Assembly (NCBI GenBank): GCA_038109305.1
Contig: JAYNIR010000006.1
Span: 1-64,000, forward strand
Reading direction: 5' to 3'
DNA: 64,000 nt
DNA from: UBA1479 sp038109305
GTDB lineage: Bacteria; Pseudomonadota; Alphaproteobacteria; Rhodospirillales; Casp-alpha2
Shown here: piece after piece, positions 8,360 to 16,839 of the stretch
Numbering within the stretch: the first letter of the stretch is position 1
Layout of the letters: every line of letters begins with the position of its first letter
Notes under the pieces: generated by a model
What the model was told of the DNA's origin: nothing
The model's database searches: none
What the model saw: only the letters and a program-made list of their open reading frames with translations
Program-made: the position numbers and the translations under genes

Positions 8360-8905
8360 TCAGCCGCCGCCGGCCGGTTCGTAGGGGTTGGCGATCCCGA
8401 GGCCCTGAAGAATGTCGATTTCTAGGCCCTCCATGCGGGCCGCCTCGTCATCGGTCTCGTGGTCGTGCCCCATGAGGTGCAGTATACCATGCACGATCAA
8501 GTGGGATAAATGATCGGCGGGCGAAAGTCCTGCGTTTTCGGCCTCGGCCAGGACCACGCCGGCAGCGACCGCCACGTCGCCCAGCATCGCCGGCACGCCG
8601 GGATCGGGTGGCAGCGGCCCGCCCAGGGCCGGAAACGACAGCACGTTGGTCGGCCCTTCCTTGCCGCGATGCGTCTTGTTCAGGTCCGAAACCCGGTCAT
8701 CATCGGTCAGCAGGATGGAAACCTCCACCGCCCGTCCGCCCGGCAGCCTGCCGGCGCCCGCGACCGCCGCCAGCGCCGCGGCGCGGATAACGCCGTCCCA
8801 GTCCGGCACACGGGCCAACAGCGCATCGGCGCCGTCGGCGGCGATGTCGATGTCGGCCAAAACGTCGGTCGACAGGACGGGCCTCGGGGCCTCAGCCCTC
8901 GCCAT
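8360..8905 (-). CDS. ybeY: Endoribonuclease YbeY (rRNA maturation)
   Basis: About 181 aa from the chosen start. Single-strand endoribonuclease involved in 16S rRNA 3'-end maturation and ribosome quality control. The metal-binding motif HGILHLMGHDH (three histidines) is intact near residues 145-155, and LNKTHRGKEGPTNVLSFP is the conserved substrate-side stretch. The start is uncertain: ATGs at 8905, 8914 and 8923 are all in frame and all overlap the end of phoH. I prefer 8905 because it gives the family length and follows GAAGAAG, though none has a strong ribosome site, as expected with coupled translation from phoH. Confidence 0.92.
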   Translation of the reverse strand: MARAEAPRPVLSTDVLADIDIAADGADALLARVPDWDGVIRAAALAAVAGAGRLPGGRAVEVSILLTDDDRVSDLNKTHRGKEGPTNVLSFPALGGPLPPDPGVPAMLGDVAVAAGVVLAEAENAGLSPADHLSHLIVHGILHLMGHDHETDDEAARMEGLEIDILQGLGIANPYEPAGGG

Positions 8906-9998
8906 CTTCTTCATAATGTTCATAGCGCGCGCCGGTCTTCCGTTGGGCCTCGACCCCCTGATAGGCCTTGACGATTTTCGACACCAGCGGATGGCGGACG
9001 ACGTCTTTTTCCGTGAACTGGATGAAACCCACACCCTTTACATTGGCGAGCACGTCTATGGCGTCGCGAAGACCCGAGCGGATGCCGCGCGGCAAATCGA
9101 CCTGGCTTAGGTCGCCGGTCACCACCATCGACGAATTTTCGCCGAGCCGGGTCAGGAACATCTTCATCTGTACGGGCGTGGTGTTCTGCGCTTCGTCCAG
9201 AATGACGAAGGCGTCGGACAACGTCCGGCCCCGCATGAAGGCGAGCGGCGCGACTTCGATCTCGCCGCTTTCCAGGCGCTTCACCACCTGCGGTGCAGGC
9301 AGCATGTCGTAAAGCGCGTCGTAAAGCGGGCGCAGGTAGGGGTCGACCTTTTCCCGCATGTCGCCGGGCAGAAAGCCCAGTTGTTCGCCGGCCTCGACCG
9401 CGGGGCGCGACAGGATGATGCGGTCGACCCGGCCTTGAACCAGCCGTTCGACCGCCTTGGCGACGGCCAAATATGTCTTGCCGGTGCCGGCGGGCCCCTG
9501 GCCGAAGACCAGTTCGGATTCGTCGATGGCTTTCAGGTAGGCCGCCTGCGTCGGCGTGCGGGGGGAAATCACCTTGTTCCGCGTGAGCACGGTGACGCCG
9601 CTGTCCTTGAGCCCGCCCCCGTCGCCGTCCGACATGCGGAGCGCCGCCGCCACGTCGGGCGCGTCCACGGGCTGGCCGGTCCGCAGGCGATCGTAGAGCG
9701 CCGCCAGCACCGCCGAGGCCCGGTCGGCGGCGCGGCCGCCGCCGGTGATCGACACTTCGTTGCCCCGCGCGTGGACGACAACGCCGAGCGCGTCTTCGAT
9801 CTGCGCCAGGTTGCGGTGATGCGGACCGAACAGCGCTGCCGCCAGGCCGTTGTCGTCAAACGTCATCTGGTGCGAGGCGGCGGCGTTCGCCTTTCCGGTC
9901 CCACCCGCATGGACTTTGGCGTGGCCATTGTTGTGCCCGTTGCCGTTACCATGGCCGTTGCCGCCCCGGGTTTGGCGTTTGCTGCGCGAGCGGCTCAT
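8892..9998 (-). CDS. phoH: PhoH-like ATPase (PhoL/YbeZ type)
   Basis: 368 aa. Walker A at FGQGPAGTGKTYLA (about 165-178), Walker B at AFVILDEAQNT (about 263-273), with an N-terminal KH-like segment typical of YbeZ. It works with YbeY in RNA metabolism, and the gene order phoH-ybeY supports that. Odd feature: residues 11-35 are a Gly/Asn/His-rich low-complexity tract (GNGHGNGNGHNNGH), which could bind metal or be a flexible linker. The start at 9998 overlaps the miaB stop by 4 bp (ATGA). A longer open frame upstream is only the shadow of miaB. Confidence 0.95.
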   Translation of the reverse strand: MSRSRSKRQTRGGNGHGNGNGHNNGHAKVHAGGTGKANAAASHQMTFDDNGLAAALFGPHHRNLAQIEDALGVVVHARGNEVSITGGGRAADRASAVLAALYDRLRTGQPVDAPDVAAALRMSDGDGGGLKDSGVTVLTRNKVISPRTPTQAAYLKAIDESELVFGQGPAGTGKTYLAVAKAVERLVQGRVDRIILSRPAVEAGEQLGFLPGDMREKVDPYLRPLYDALYDMLPAPQVVKRLESGEIEVAPLAFMRGRTLSDAFVILDEAQNTTPVQMKMFLTRLGENSSMVVTGDLSQVDLPRGIRSGLRDAIDVLANVKGVGFIQFTEKDVVRHPLVSKIVKAYQGVEAQRKTGARYEHYEEDGEG

Positions 9999-11386
9999 GC
10001 GATGGCCCGCCTTTCGCCACCGGCGGGGGCTTCGCCGGCCATCGCCGCCGCCAGACTGTTGGCGGTGGCGCCGGTGATGGTCAGCGGCACGATGTCGCCC
10101 AAGCGGCCGGCGTCGGCATCCACGTGAACGGCCTGCATGTAGGGGCTGCGCCCGACCAGTTGTCCCGGATGGCGGCCGGGTCGGTCGAGCAGCACCGGCA
10201 TGTCGCGGCCGACGCAATGGTCGTTGAAGGCACGCTGCTGCGCATTCAAAAGATTTTGCAATTCGGCCAACCGCGCGTCCTTGACGTCTTCGGGCACCTG
10301 CAGGTCCATGGCGGCGGCCGGCGTGCCCGGACGCGGCGAAAATTTGAACGAATAGGCCTGGATGAATTTGACCTCGCGGACCAGCGACAGGGTTTCTTCG
10401 AAGTCCCGGCCCGTCTCGCCGGGGAAGCCGACGATGAAGTCCGATGACAGGCCCAGATCGGGCCGGGCGGCGCGCAGGCGTCCGACCAGGTCGATGTAAA
10501 ACGCGCGGTCGTGACGCCGGTTCATGGTTTGAAGCACCCGGTCGGACCCGGATTGCACCGGCAGATGCAGAAACGGCATCAGTTCCGGCACGTCGCGGTG
10601 GGCGGCGATCAGATCGTCGTCGACCTCGGCCGGGTAGGAGGTGGTGTAGCGCAGTCGGTCGAGCCCGTCGATTGTCGCCAGCCGCCGGATCAGGCCGCCC
10701 AGGCCGGTTTCCCCGCCGTCCCGGCCGACGCCGTGATAGGCGTTGACGTTTTGCCCGAGAAGCGTGATTTCGCGCGCACCCGCGGCGACCAGACGTTGGG
10801 CCTCGGCCGCGACCTGATCGACGGGACGGGAAAATTCCGCGCCCCGCGTATAGGGCACGACGCAGAAGGTGCAGAATTTGTCGCAGCCTTCCTGCACAGT
10901 CAGGAAGGCCGAACGCCCGTCGATGCGGTGCGATGCATCCCCCCCGGCCATGTGATCGAATTTGGATTCTTCGGGAAAGTCGGTATCGAGAACCGCGCCG
11001 GTCTTGCGGTGCAGTTCCGCCACCATCTGCGGCAGACGGTGATAGGTCTGCGGCCCGAACACCATATCCACATACGGCGCACGGCGAAGGACTTCCTCAC
11101 CCTCGGCCTGAGCGACACAACCGGCGACGGCGAGGATCATGTCCGCCCCGCTTGCCCGGCGGGCGTCTTTTATCAACCGCAGGCGGCCCAGTTCCGAATA
11201 AACTTTCTCCGCCGCCTTTTCGCGGATGTGGCAGGTGTTAAGCAACACCATGTCGGCATCGTCCAGATCATCCGACGGCGCATAGCCGAGCGGCACCAGC
11301 AATTCCGTCATGCGTTCGGAATCGTAGACATTCATCTGACAGCCGTAGGTTTTGATGTGAAGCTTCTTGCGCGGTTGTTCCGTCAC
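9995..11386 (-). CDS. miaB: tRNA-2-methylthio-N6-dimethylallyladenosine synthase MiaB
   Basis: 463 aa radical-SAM methylthiotransferase acting on i6A37 of tRNA. The N-terminal UPF0004 domain holds the auxiliary cluster cysteines (KTYGCQMNVYDSERM, LLNTCHIREKA, VAGCVAQAEG). The radical-SAM core has EGCDKFCTFCVVPYTRG, i.e. CxxxCxxC. A TRAM domain closes the protein. MiaB rather than its paralogue RimO or MtaB is supported by the YGCQMN and NTCHIREKA motifs and by the neighbours phoH and ybeY. 27 bp after fur. Confidence 0.97.
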   Translation of the reverse strand: MTEQPRKKLHIKTYGCQMNVYDSERMTELLVPLGYAPSDDLDDADMVLLNTCHIREKAAEKVYSELGRLRLIKDARRASGADMILAVAGCVAQAEGEEVLRRAPYVDMVFGPQTYHRLPQMVAELHRKTGAVLDTDFPEESKFDHMAGGDASHRIDGRSAFLTVQEGCDKFCTFCVVPYTRGAEFSRPVDQVAAEAQRLVAAGAREITLLGQNVNAYHGVGRDGGETGLGGLIRRLATIDGLDRLRYTTSYPAEVDDDLIAAHRDVPELMPFLHLPVQSGSDRVLQTMNRRHDRAFYIDLVGRLRAARPDLGLSSDFIVGFPGETGRDFEETLSLVREVKFIQAYSFKFSPRPGTPAAAMDLQVPEDVKDARLAELQNLLNAQQRAFNDHCVGRDMPVLLDRPGRHPGQLVGRSPYMQAVHVDADAGRLGDIVPLTITGATANSLAAAMAGEAPAGGERRAIA

Positions 11387-11413
11387 CTGCCGCTTCTCCG
11401 CACCCGCAAGGGA

Positions 11414-11833
11414 TCAGTCATCCTTTTTTATTGGCTTTCCATACAGTTCCAGCTTATGGCCCACCAGCCGCATCCCGTACTTGCGGGCGATGGCCTCCTG
11501 AAGCTTTTCGATTTCCTCGTTCTGGAATTCGATGACTTCGCCCGTATTAACGTTGATCAGGTGGTCGTGGTGTTCGTCCGTCGCCTCTTCGTACCGGGCG
11601 CGGCCGTCGCCGAAATCGTGGCGTTCGACGATGCCCGCCTCTTCGAATAGACGCATTGTCCGGTAAACTGTGGCGATGGAAATTCGATTGTCCAGTTCGT
11701 TCGAACGCCGGTGCACTTCTTCGACATCCGGGTGGTCTATGGCATCGGACAGAACTTGGGCGATGACCCGGCGTTGTTCGGTCATCTTCATACCCTTGTC
11801 GATGCAGAGACGTTCGATACGCGATCCCGTCAT
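11414..11833 (-). CDS. fur: Fur-family metal-responsive regulator
   Basis: 139 aa. Winged-helix DNA-binding half with TEQRRVIAQVLSDA and ISIATVYRTMRLFEEAGIV, dimerisation half with the metal-site cluster EEATDEHHDHLINVNTGEVIEF. The HHDH cluster fits Fur. In alphaproteobacteria the orthologue may sense manganese (Mur) rather than iron, which the sequence does not settle. I saw no Irr-type haem motif. ATG at 11833 chosen because MTGSRIERLCIDKGMKMT matches relatives. An in-frame GTG lies 13 codons upstream at 11872. First gene of the fur-miaB-phoH-ybeY-corC-lnt run. Confidence 0.93.
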   Translation of the reverse strand: MTGSRIERLCIDKGMKMTEQRRVIAQVLSDAIDHPDVEEVHRRSNELDNRISIATVYRTMRLFEEAGIVERHDFGDGRARYEEATDEHHDHLINVNTGEVIEFQNEEIEKLQEAIARKYGMRLVGHKLELYGKPIKKDD

Positions 11834-11942
11834 GAGATTTGAGCGGTCCCCTCGGTTTTCCCGGGCCGCCACAGGGCGGCGATGCCACTATACCCCGTCC
11901 GCCGCCCAGGCCAAAGCCCCAGCGCGCCGGAAAATGCGGGTG

Positions 11943-12356
11943 CTATTTGCGCTTCCTGGGCTTGGTGCCGAGGCCGATTTTCTTGGCCAGGCGACTGCGG
12001 TGCTTGGCGTAATTCGGCGCGACCATGGGGTAGTCGACAGGCAGGCCCCAGCGTTCCCGGTACTGTTTGGGCGTCATGTTATAGGACGTCATAAGGTGCC
12101 GCTTGAGCATCTTCAGCTTTTTGCCGTCTTCGAGGCAGACGATATAGTCCGGAAATACCGACCGTTTCGGCGGCACCGCTGGCTCGGGCCGTTCACCGGG
12201 CCCCTGGGCACCGCCACCGACGCCGGCCAACGCCGCATACACTTCGGTGATCAATCCCGGGATGTCCGCCGGCGCGACTTTGTTGTTGCCGACATAGGCG
12301 GCGACGATTTCGGTCGTCAGCTCGATCAATTCGGACTTATTGGGAAGTTCGGTCAT
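11943..12356 (-). CDS. Ros/MucR-family zinc-finger transcriptional regulator
   Basis: 137 aa. N-terminal helical part (about 1-45, oligomerisation region in MucR), a Pro/Gly/Ala linker, then the Ros/MucR DNA-binding domain with CLEDGKKLKMLKRHLMTSYN and MTPKQYRERWGLP, ending in a basic tail KKIGLGTKPRKRK. Members bind AT-rich targets as global regulators of surface polysaccharide, motility and cell cycle genes. The finger has Cys and Asp in place of the two cysteines of Ros, as in MucR. The AT-rich region upstream (12357-12539) could be its own operator. Confidence 0.93.
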   Translation of the reverse strand: MTELPNKSELIELTTEIVAAYVGNNKVAPADIPGLITEVYAALAGVGGGAQGPGERPEPAVPPKRSVFPDYIVCLEDGKKLKMLKRHLMTSYNMTPKQYRERWGLPVDYPMVAPNYAKHRSRLAKKIGLGTKPRKRK

Positions 12357-12539
12357 TGGTAGATTGGCTCCTTAGTCTTTTTGACCACCGTAATGCGGAA
12401 GACAACAGTTCAGCAGAACAAATTAGTCTAAAAAAAGACGAATATTCGTGGGAATGCTTTACCTGCGTGCTTTAAAATTTCAGTGAGATGACTTAAACAT
12501 CACTTTAGACGAAAACTAACAACACACACAAGATTTGCC
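12357..12539. promoter_or_regulatory. AT-rich divergent intergenic region, MucR-like gene / TusA-like gene
   Basis: 183 bp between divergently transcribed genes and markedly richer in A and T than the rest of the window, including CTAAAAAAAGACGAATATTCG and CTTTAAAATTTCAG (12430-12483). Both promoters must lie here. AT-rich T-A-step sites are the known targets of Ros/MucR proteins, so autoregulation is plausible by inference. GAATATTC is a perfect 8 bp palindrome. Confidence 0.5.
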
Positions 12540-12809
12540 ATGATCAAGCCCGAGCCGCGCGCGCCGGAAGACCGCCCGTTCATCGACATCACGGGCGACA
12601 TCTGCCCCATGACGTTCGTGAAAACGAAACTGTTCATCGAACGGCTGCAACCGGGCGATGTGCTGGAAGTTCGGCTGAAGGGGGTGGAGCCGCTCGACAA
12701 CGTGCCCCGGTCGGTCCGTGATCACGGACACGAGGTCATCAGCCTGACGCCCGAGCCGGGCGGCGACGGGCTCGATCAGCCGCATCGCCTGATCATCCGA
12801 AAATCCTGA
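12540..12809 (+). CDS. TusA/SirA-like sulfur-carrier family protein
   Basis: 89 aa. The TusA signature is present as DITGDICPMTFVKTKLFIER (residues about 16-35), with the sulfur-carrying cysteine in CPMT; the usual second proline (CPxP) is replaced by Thr. PGDVLEVRLKG and the HGHEVISL strand complete the small alpha/beta fold. Members pass persulfide sulfur to tRNA thiolation or other sulfur pathways. The specific partner is unknown here. Divergent from the Ros/MucR gene and convergent with tsaB. Confidence 0.88.
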   Translation: MIKPEPRAPEDRPFIDITGDICPMTFVKTKLFIERLQPGDVLEVRLKGVEPLDNVPRSVRDHGHEVISLTPEPGGDGLDQPHRLIIRKS

Positions 12810-12835
12810 TCTGAACGAACCGGCGCCGGCCTGCG

Positions 12836-13528
12836 TCACGGCCTAAGCCTGCCGCACCGGAGCGGAATTTTCGCGTCGGGCGGACGCAGGTATATGGGAT
12901 GGGGCACGTGGTCGACGCCCACCGGGGGCAGCGGGCGCGCCGCCGCGATCCGGCCGACCACCGCCGCGTTGGGGACGCCGGGCGCGGTTGATTGCTCCAC
13001 TGCGATGCCGACCGCCTGAAGCGCCGCCGCCGCGCGCGGGGCGGCGTCGCCCCCGACCAGCACCGGACCGATTACGACAACCGCGGCAAGCGCGTCTTCG
13101 GCAAGCGCCGCCGGATCCGTCACCGGCGCGAGCTCAGGCCCGAACACTTGCGCGTAGACATCGGCGCGCTTGCTGTCGAGGGCAACCAGAATCCGACGGC
13201 CGTCGCGTTCGGCCCCCGGCACCGCGTGGGCGACGGCCTCCAGCGTCGTCACGCCAATGACCGGCAAGCCCAGTGCGAGGGCGAGCCCGCGGGCGGCGGC
13301 AAGCCCGATGCGCAGGCCCGTGAACGCCCCCGGGCCGTTGGTTACAGCGATGGCGTCAAGGTCCGGGTAATCCAACGCAGCATCCCGCATAACGTCGGCG
13401 ATCATCGGCATCAGGGCTTCGGACTGGCCGCGCGGCAATTCCGCCGACGCGTGCGCCAGCACCCGCCCGTCCGCCAGACAGGCGGCGGAACATCCCCAGG
13501 TGGCCGTATCGAAGGCAAGTAGGTTCAT
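12836..13528 (-). CDS. tsaB: tRNA threonylcarbamoyladenosine biosynthesis protein TsaB
   Basis: 230 aa. Partner of TsaD in the t6A37 pathway and a degenerate ASKHA-fold protein. The N-terminus MNLLAFDTATWGCSAACL, the PRGQSEALMPMI stretch and VTNGPGAFTGLRIGLAAARG (about 63-82) are family signatures. In many related genomes rimI follows tsaB directly, then fur or mucR. Here no rimI is seen, and a TusA-like gene in opposite orientation takes that place. Confidence 0.95.
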   Translation of the reverse strand: MNLLAFDTATWGCSAACLADGRVLAHASAELPRGQSEALMPMIADVMRDAALDYPDLDAIAVTNGPGAFTGLRIGLAAARGLALALGLPVIGVTTLEAVAHAVPGAERDGRRILVALDSKRADVYAQVFGPELAPVTDPAALAEDALAAVVVIGPVLVGGDAAPRAAAALQAVGIAVEQSTAPGVPNAAVVGRIAAARPLPPVGVDHVPHPIYLRPPDAKIPLRCGRLRP

Positions 13529-13571
13529 ATCGTCATCCGCGCCGGGCGCGCGCCAAGAGGCCCCGTCGCCG

Positions 13572-14926
13572 TCAGAGAAACCAGCCCGTGCGCCAGACCG
13601 CCCAGGCGATCAGCGCAACAAGCACCGCGCCCGACACGGTATACAGGGGCGCCGAGGTCCAGGCGAGCCGGAAACTGCTCTCCCCGGTGAGCCGCCCAAC
13701 AACCAGGGTTGTGCCGGAAAACGGCGAACTAGTCGTCGACAGGCCCCAGGTGCCCAGCATCACCAGGGCCATGATCAGCGGCGGCATGCCGAACACGTCT
13801 GGCGGCAGGGCCGTGCCGATGATGATCACCAGTACCACCGGGTGCAGGCCGGCCGCGCCCGCGGCAATGATGAACAGCGCCAGCGCTAGGGACTTCAACC
13901 AGTCGGGCCACAGCGCTATGTGCAACACGCCGGCGACGCCGGCCGGGTCGAGCGCCGCCGATATCCTCGTGCCGAACAGCTTGGCGCTGACGAACACTAG
14001 GGCCTCGCCACGCAATCCGGGCTGGGCCTGGACGACGCGGCGGGGCTGGCGTCGGGCGTCGGCGGGGCCGCCGCGACCGATCAAAAGCCAGACGACCGCG
14101 AAGGGCGGCGACACGAGGGCCAGCACGACCGGGATCGAAAGATGGAACACGGTTTCGACGGTTATGACGGCGGCCATCAGACTTGCCAGCAATACGATCA
14201 GCCGCCCCCAATAAGGGTTTTCGGCGGGCCGGCGGACCGGCGGGGGCGATCCCGGGCGGCGGGCGATCAGCGGGTCCATCGCCGCCGTAAGCCCGACCAC
14301 GGCGAACCCCAAGAACAGGTCGGGCGCCGCGATGTCCGTCCATTTCATGCCGGGGCACGCCGCCAGCACCACGGCGACGCTGACATAAAACGGCGACCAG
14401 GCGGAAGCGGCGGTGAAGCCGATCATCAGCGCGACGGCAAGCCGGTCTTTAAGTCGGCGGTCCTGCGCCCGGGACACCATGTCGGACAACAACGTCAGCG
14501 CCGCCAGACTGAGGAACGCGCCGAGCCCGTGCGCGGCATAGGCCAAAATGGTGAACCGCTGACCCGCACCAGGCGTTGCAGCCAGGCGACGGCGAAAAAC
14601 ACCAGCAGGAGCTTGAGCGACCGCGCGATGCCGTCGAGGAACACCTGCCCGCCGTCGCCGGCGGCGAACCCCATCGCCGTGCCGCCCAAGGCCAAGGCAT
14701 AACCGACAACTCGCTGCACCCGTGACGTCTGCCGGAATTCGAGCGCCAGATATGCCGCCGTCAGCGCCGCCGCCGCACAGACCATGCCCGGCGGATGCCA
14801 GAACGCCTGCGCCATGGCAGCGACGCAGAGCATCAAGTAAAGCCAGGCAGACACCGGAACGGGCGCCGCGGCGTCATCCGGCGGCGTTGTAGGCCCGGTC
14901 GGGTCGAAAGAATCGGGCGCGGCCAC
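13572..14926 (-). pseudogene. Frameshifted multi-pass membrane transporter-like protein
   Basis: Two reading frames together encode one protein of about 450 aa. The N-terminal part starts at 14926 (MAAPDSFDPTGPTTPP) and reads through about five hydrophobic segments to RLVRVSGSP near 14550. The continuation ILAYAAHGLGAFLSLAALTL is in another frame and runs to 13572. Restoring one missing base after TCACC joins them. About 12 hydrophobic segments in all. Near the C-terminus, a stretch around LGTWGLSTTSSPFSGTTL resembles the re-entrant motifs of ion-transporter (SLC13/ArsB/CitM-like) families, but I cannot name a substrate. The hydrophobic pattern is preserved on both sides, so the lesion is recent or a sequencing error. 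Confidence 0.7.
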
Positions 14927-14965
14927 TATGGGGCGGGTCGGCGGCGGTTCGAACGAAAAATCAAA

Positions 14966-15556
14966 TCACATCACCCGGCAGCTATCGTCGAAGCTCATGC
15001 GCGGGCTCCGGGGGAATAGGTCGTCGGGCTTGCCGTGGCCGATGTTGCAGAGAAAATTCGCCCGTACCTTGGTGCCGGCGAAAAATTCGGCGTTGACCTT
15101 TTCCTGATCGAACCCGGACATGGGCCCGCAATCGAACCCGTAGGCGCGGGCGGCCATGATGAAGTAGGCTCCCTGCAGCGTGCCGTTGCGGAACGCGGTT
15201 TCGGCGATCAGCGCGTCATTGCCGGCGAACCAAGGCCGCGCATCCGTGTGCGGAAACAGCTCCGGCAGTTTTTCGTAAAATTCCATGTCGTGCCCGATGA
15301 TCGCCGTAACCGGCGCGGACACGGTTTTGTCGACATTGCCGGGAGCCAGGCACGGTTTCAGTTTTTCCTTGGCCTTGGACGATTGCACGAAAACAACCCG
15401 GGCCGGCGAGCAGTTGGCGCTGGTCGGGCCCATCTTGGTCAGGTCCCATATTTTTCGGAGGTCGGCCGCCGCGACCGGCGTGTCCTCCCAGGTGTTGTGG
15501 GTGCGCGCGTCGTTGAACAACAGGTCCATTCCCGCGGCGTTCAGGGTTTTGTTCAT
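14966..15556 (-). CDS. Nitroreductase-family flavoprotein, RutE/HadB-like
   Basis: 196 aa, the exact size of RutE-type malonic semialdehyde reductases. Recognisable segments: LLFNDARTHNTWEDTPV (about 11-27), KMGPTSANCSPARVVFV (about 43-59, FMN contact), AYFIMAARAYGFDCGPMSGFD and FLCNIGHGKPDDLFPRSPR at the end. It should bind FMN and use NAD(P)H. The physiological substrate is uncertain because no rut or 3-hydroxypropionate genes surround it. ATG at 15556 preferred. A longer start at 15583 adds nine residues without support. Confidence 0.9.
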   Translation of the reverse strand: MNKTLNAAGMDLLFNDARTHNTWEDTPVAAADLRKIWDLTKMGPTSANCSPARVVFVQSSKAKEKLKPCLAPGNVDKTVSAPVTAIIGHDMEFYEKLPELFPHTDARPWFAGNDALIAETAFRNGTLQGAYFIMAARAYGFDCGPMSGFDQEKVNAEFFAGTKVRANFLCNIGHGKPDDLFPRSPRMSFDDSCRVM

Positions 15557-15683
15557 GATCGGCCTCGCATCGTATGTCGGCAAGGGGCATGGAAAAAACG
15601 TAGAACACTTGTGCGATGCGGCGGAAGGGGGAAAAATCGATCCAGGGCAAGACTATATCGATTATTTGTGTGGGGTGAGGAAG

Positions 15684-16766
15684 ATGCCTATTCGAAACCG
15701 TTCCCGGGCCGCCTTCGGGCGGCGGGTCCGTCCTGTTGTTATCAGGGCCGCGCTTCGGGCCGTCGTCGCGGCCATAACCATCATGACACTGGCCGCGTCG
15801 CCGGCGGCGGAGGCCGCGCAGTCGGCGGTCGTCGTCATGTATCACCGGTTCAACGAACCGGAACACCCGACAACCAACATCCGCCTGGATCAATTCGAAC
15901 AGCATCTGGCCGAATTGACGTCCGGCAAATATACGGTCCTGCCGCTTTCGAAAATTGTCGCCGCGCTCAAGGCCGGCGAACGCCTGCCCGAGCACACCGT
16001 CGGTATTTCCATCGATGACGCGTTCGCATCTGCCTACACGTTCGCGTGGCCGCGGCTGAAAAAAGCGGGTCTGCCGTTTACGCTGTTCGTGTCGACCGGC
16101 CCGGTGGATGGCAAATTGAACGGCATTATGACCTGGGATCAGATCCGGGAATTGAAGGCAGGCGGCGTCGAGATCGGCCACCATACGGTCAGCCACGGTC
16201 ACATGGCCGACGCCTCCCTACAGCTTAATCAGCGGGAAGTCGACGACGCCAAAGAACGCTTTAAGGCGGAAATCGGCAGCGTGCCGGCGCTGTTCGCCTA
16301 TCCCTACGGCGAAGCGTCGGCGGATATTCAAGCAATGTTGCGGGACAAAGGATTTACCGCCGCCTTCGGCCAGCATTCGGGCGTGGCGCACGCGAGCCTC
16401 GGGTTTTTTTATCTGCCGCGGTTCGCGCTGAACGAAAATTTCGGCGGCATCAATCGGTTCAAGCTTGCGGTCAACGCCATGGCTATCGACGTCACCGACA
16501 TCACGCCCGTCGATCCGCTGGTCGGCGCCGCCAACCCGCCGGCCATGGGCTTTACGGTCAAACCTCCGGCGCCCGGAGGCATCGGGCGGCTGACCTGCTT
16601 TGCCTCGAACCAAGGGCCGACGCAGGTTGAAAGCCTGGGCGACGTGCGGTTTGAAATCCGGGTTAGCAAACCGTTTCTCCCGGGCCGGACGCGGATCAAC
16701 TGCACGCTGCCGGGGCCGGACGGGCGCTGGTATTGGCTGGGCCGGCAGTTTTATTTACGAAAATAA
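15684..16766 (+). CDS. Secreted polysaccharide deacetylase (NodB-like)
   Basis: 360 aa from ATG at 15684, which follows GGTGAGGAAG. The first 45 residues are a basic N-terminus plus hydrophobic signal segment (VVAAITIMTLAASPAAEAAQ). The NodB-type catalytic domain shows MYHRFNEPEH, GISIDDAFASAY (metal-binding Asp pair), GHHTVSHGHM (His motif) and ALFAYPYGEAS. It likely removes acetyl groups from a cell-wall or capsular polysaccharide in the periplasm. The C-terminal ~110 residues form an extra beta-rich region with cysteines. Divergent from the nitroreductase. A long open frame upstream in the same phase is non-coding. Confidence 0.9.
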   Translation: MPIRNRSRAAFGRRVRPVVIRAALRAVVAAITIMTLAASPAAEAAQSAVVVMYHRFNEPEHPTTNIRLDQFEQHLAELTSGKYTVLPLSKIVAALKAGERLPEHTVGISIDDAFASAYTFAWPRLKKAGLPFTLFVSTGPVDGKLNGIMTWDQIRELKAGGVEIGHHTVSHGHMADASLQLNQREVDDAKERFKAEIGSVPALFAYPYGEASADIQAMLRDKGFTAAFGQHSGVAHASLGFFYLPRFALNENFGGINRFKLAVNAMAIDVTDITPVDPLVGAANPPAMGFTVKPPAPGGIGRLTCFASNQGPTQVESLGDVRFEIRVSKPFLPGRTRINCTLPGPDGRWYWLGRQFYLRK

Positions 16767-16839
16767 TCCGGGAGGTGCCGCGATACGGTCAGGCGCCCGA
16801 CCATCGGCTCTGTCAGGCGGCCGGGCGACGATCCGAAGA

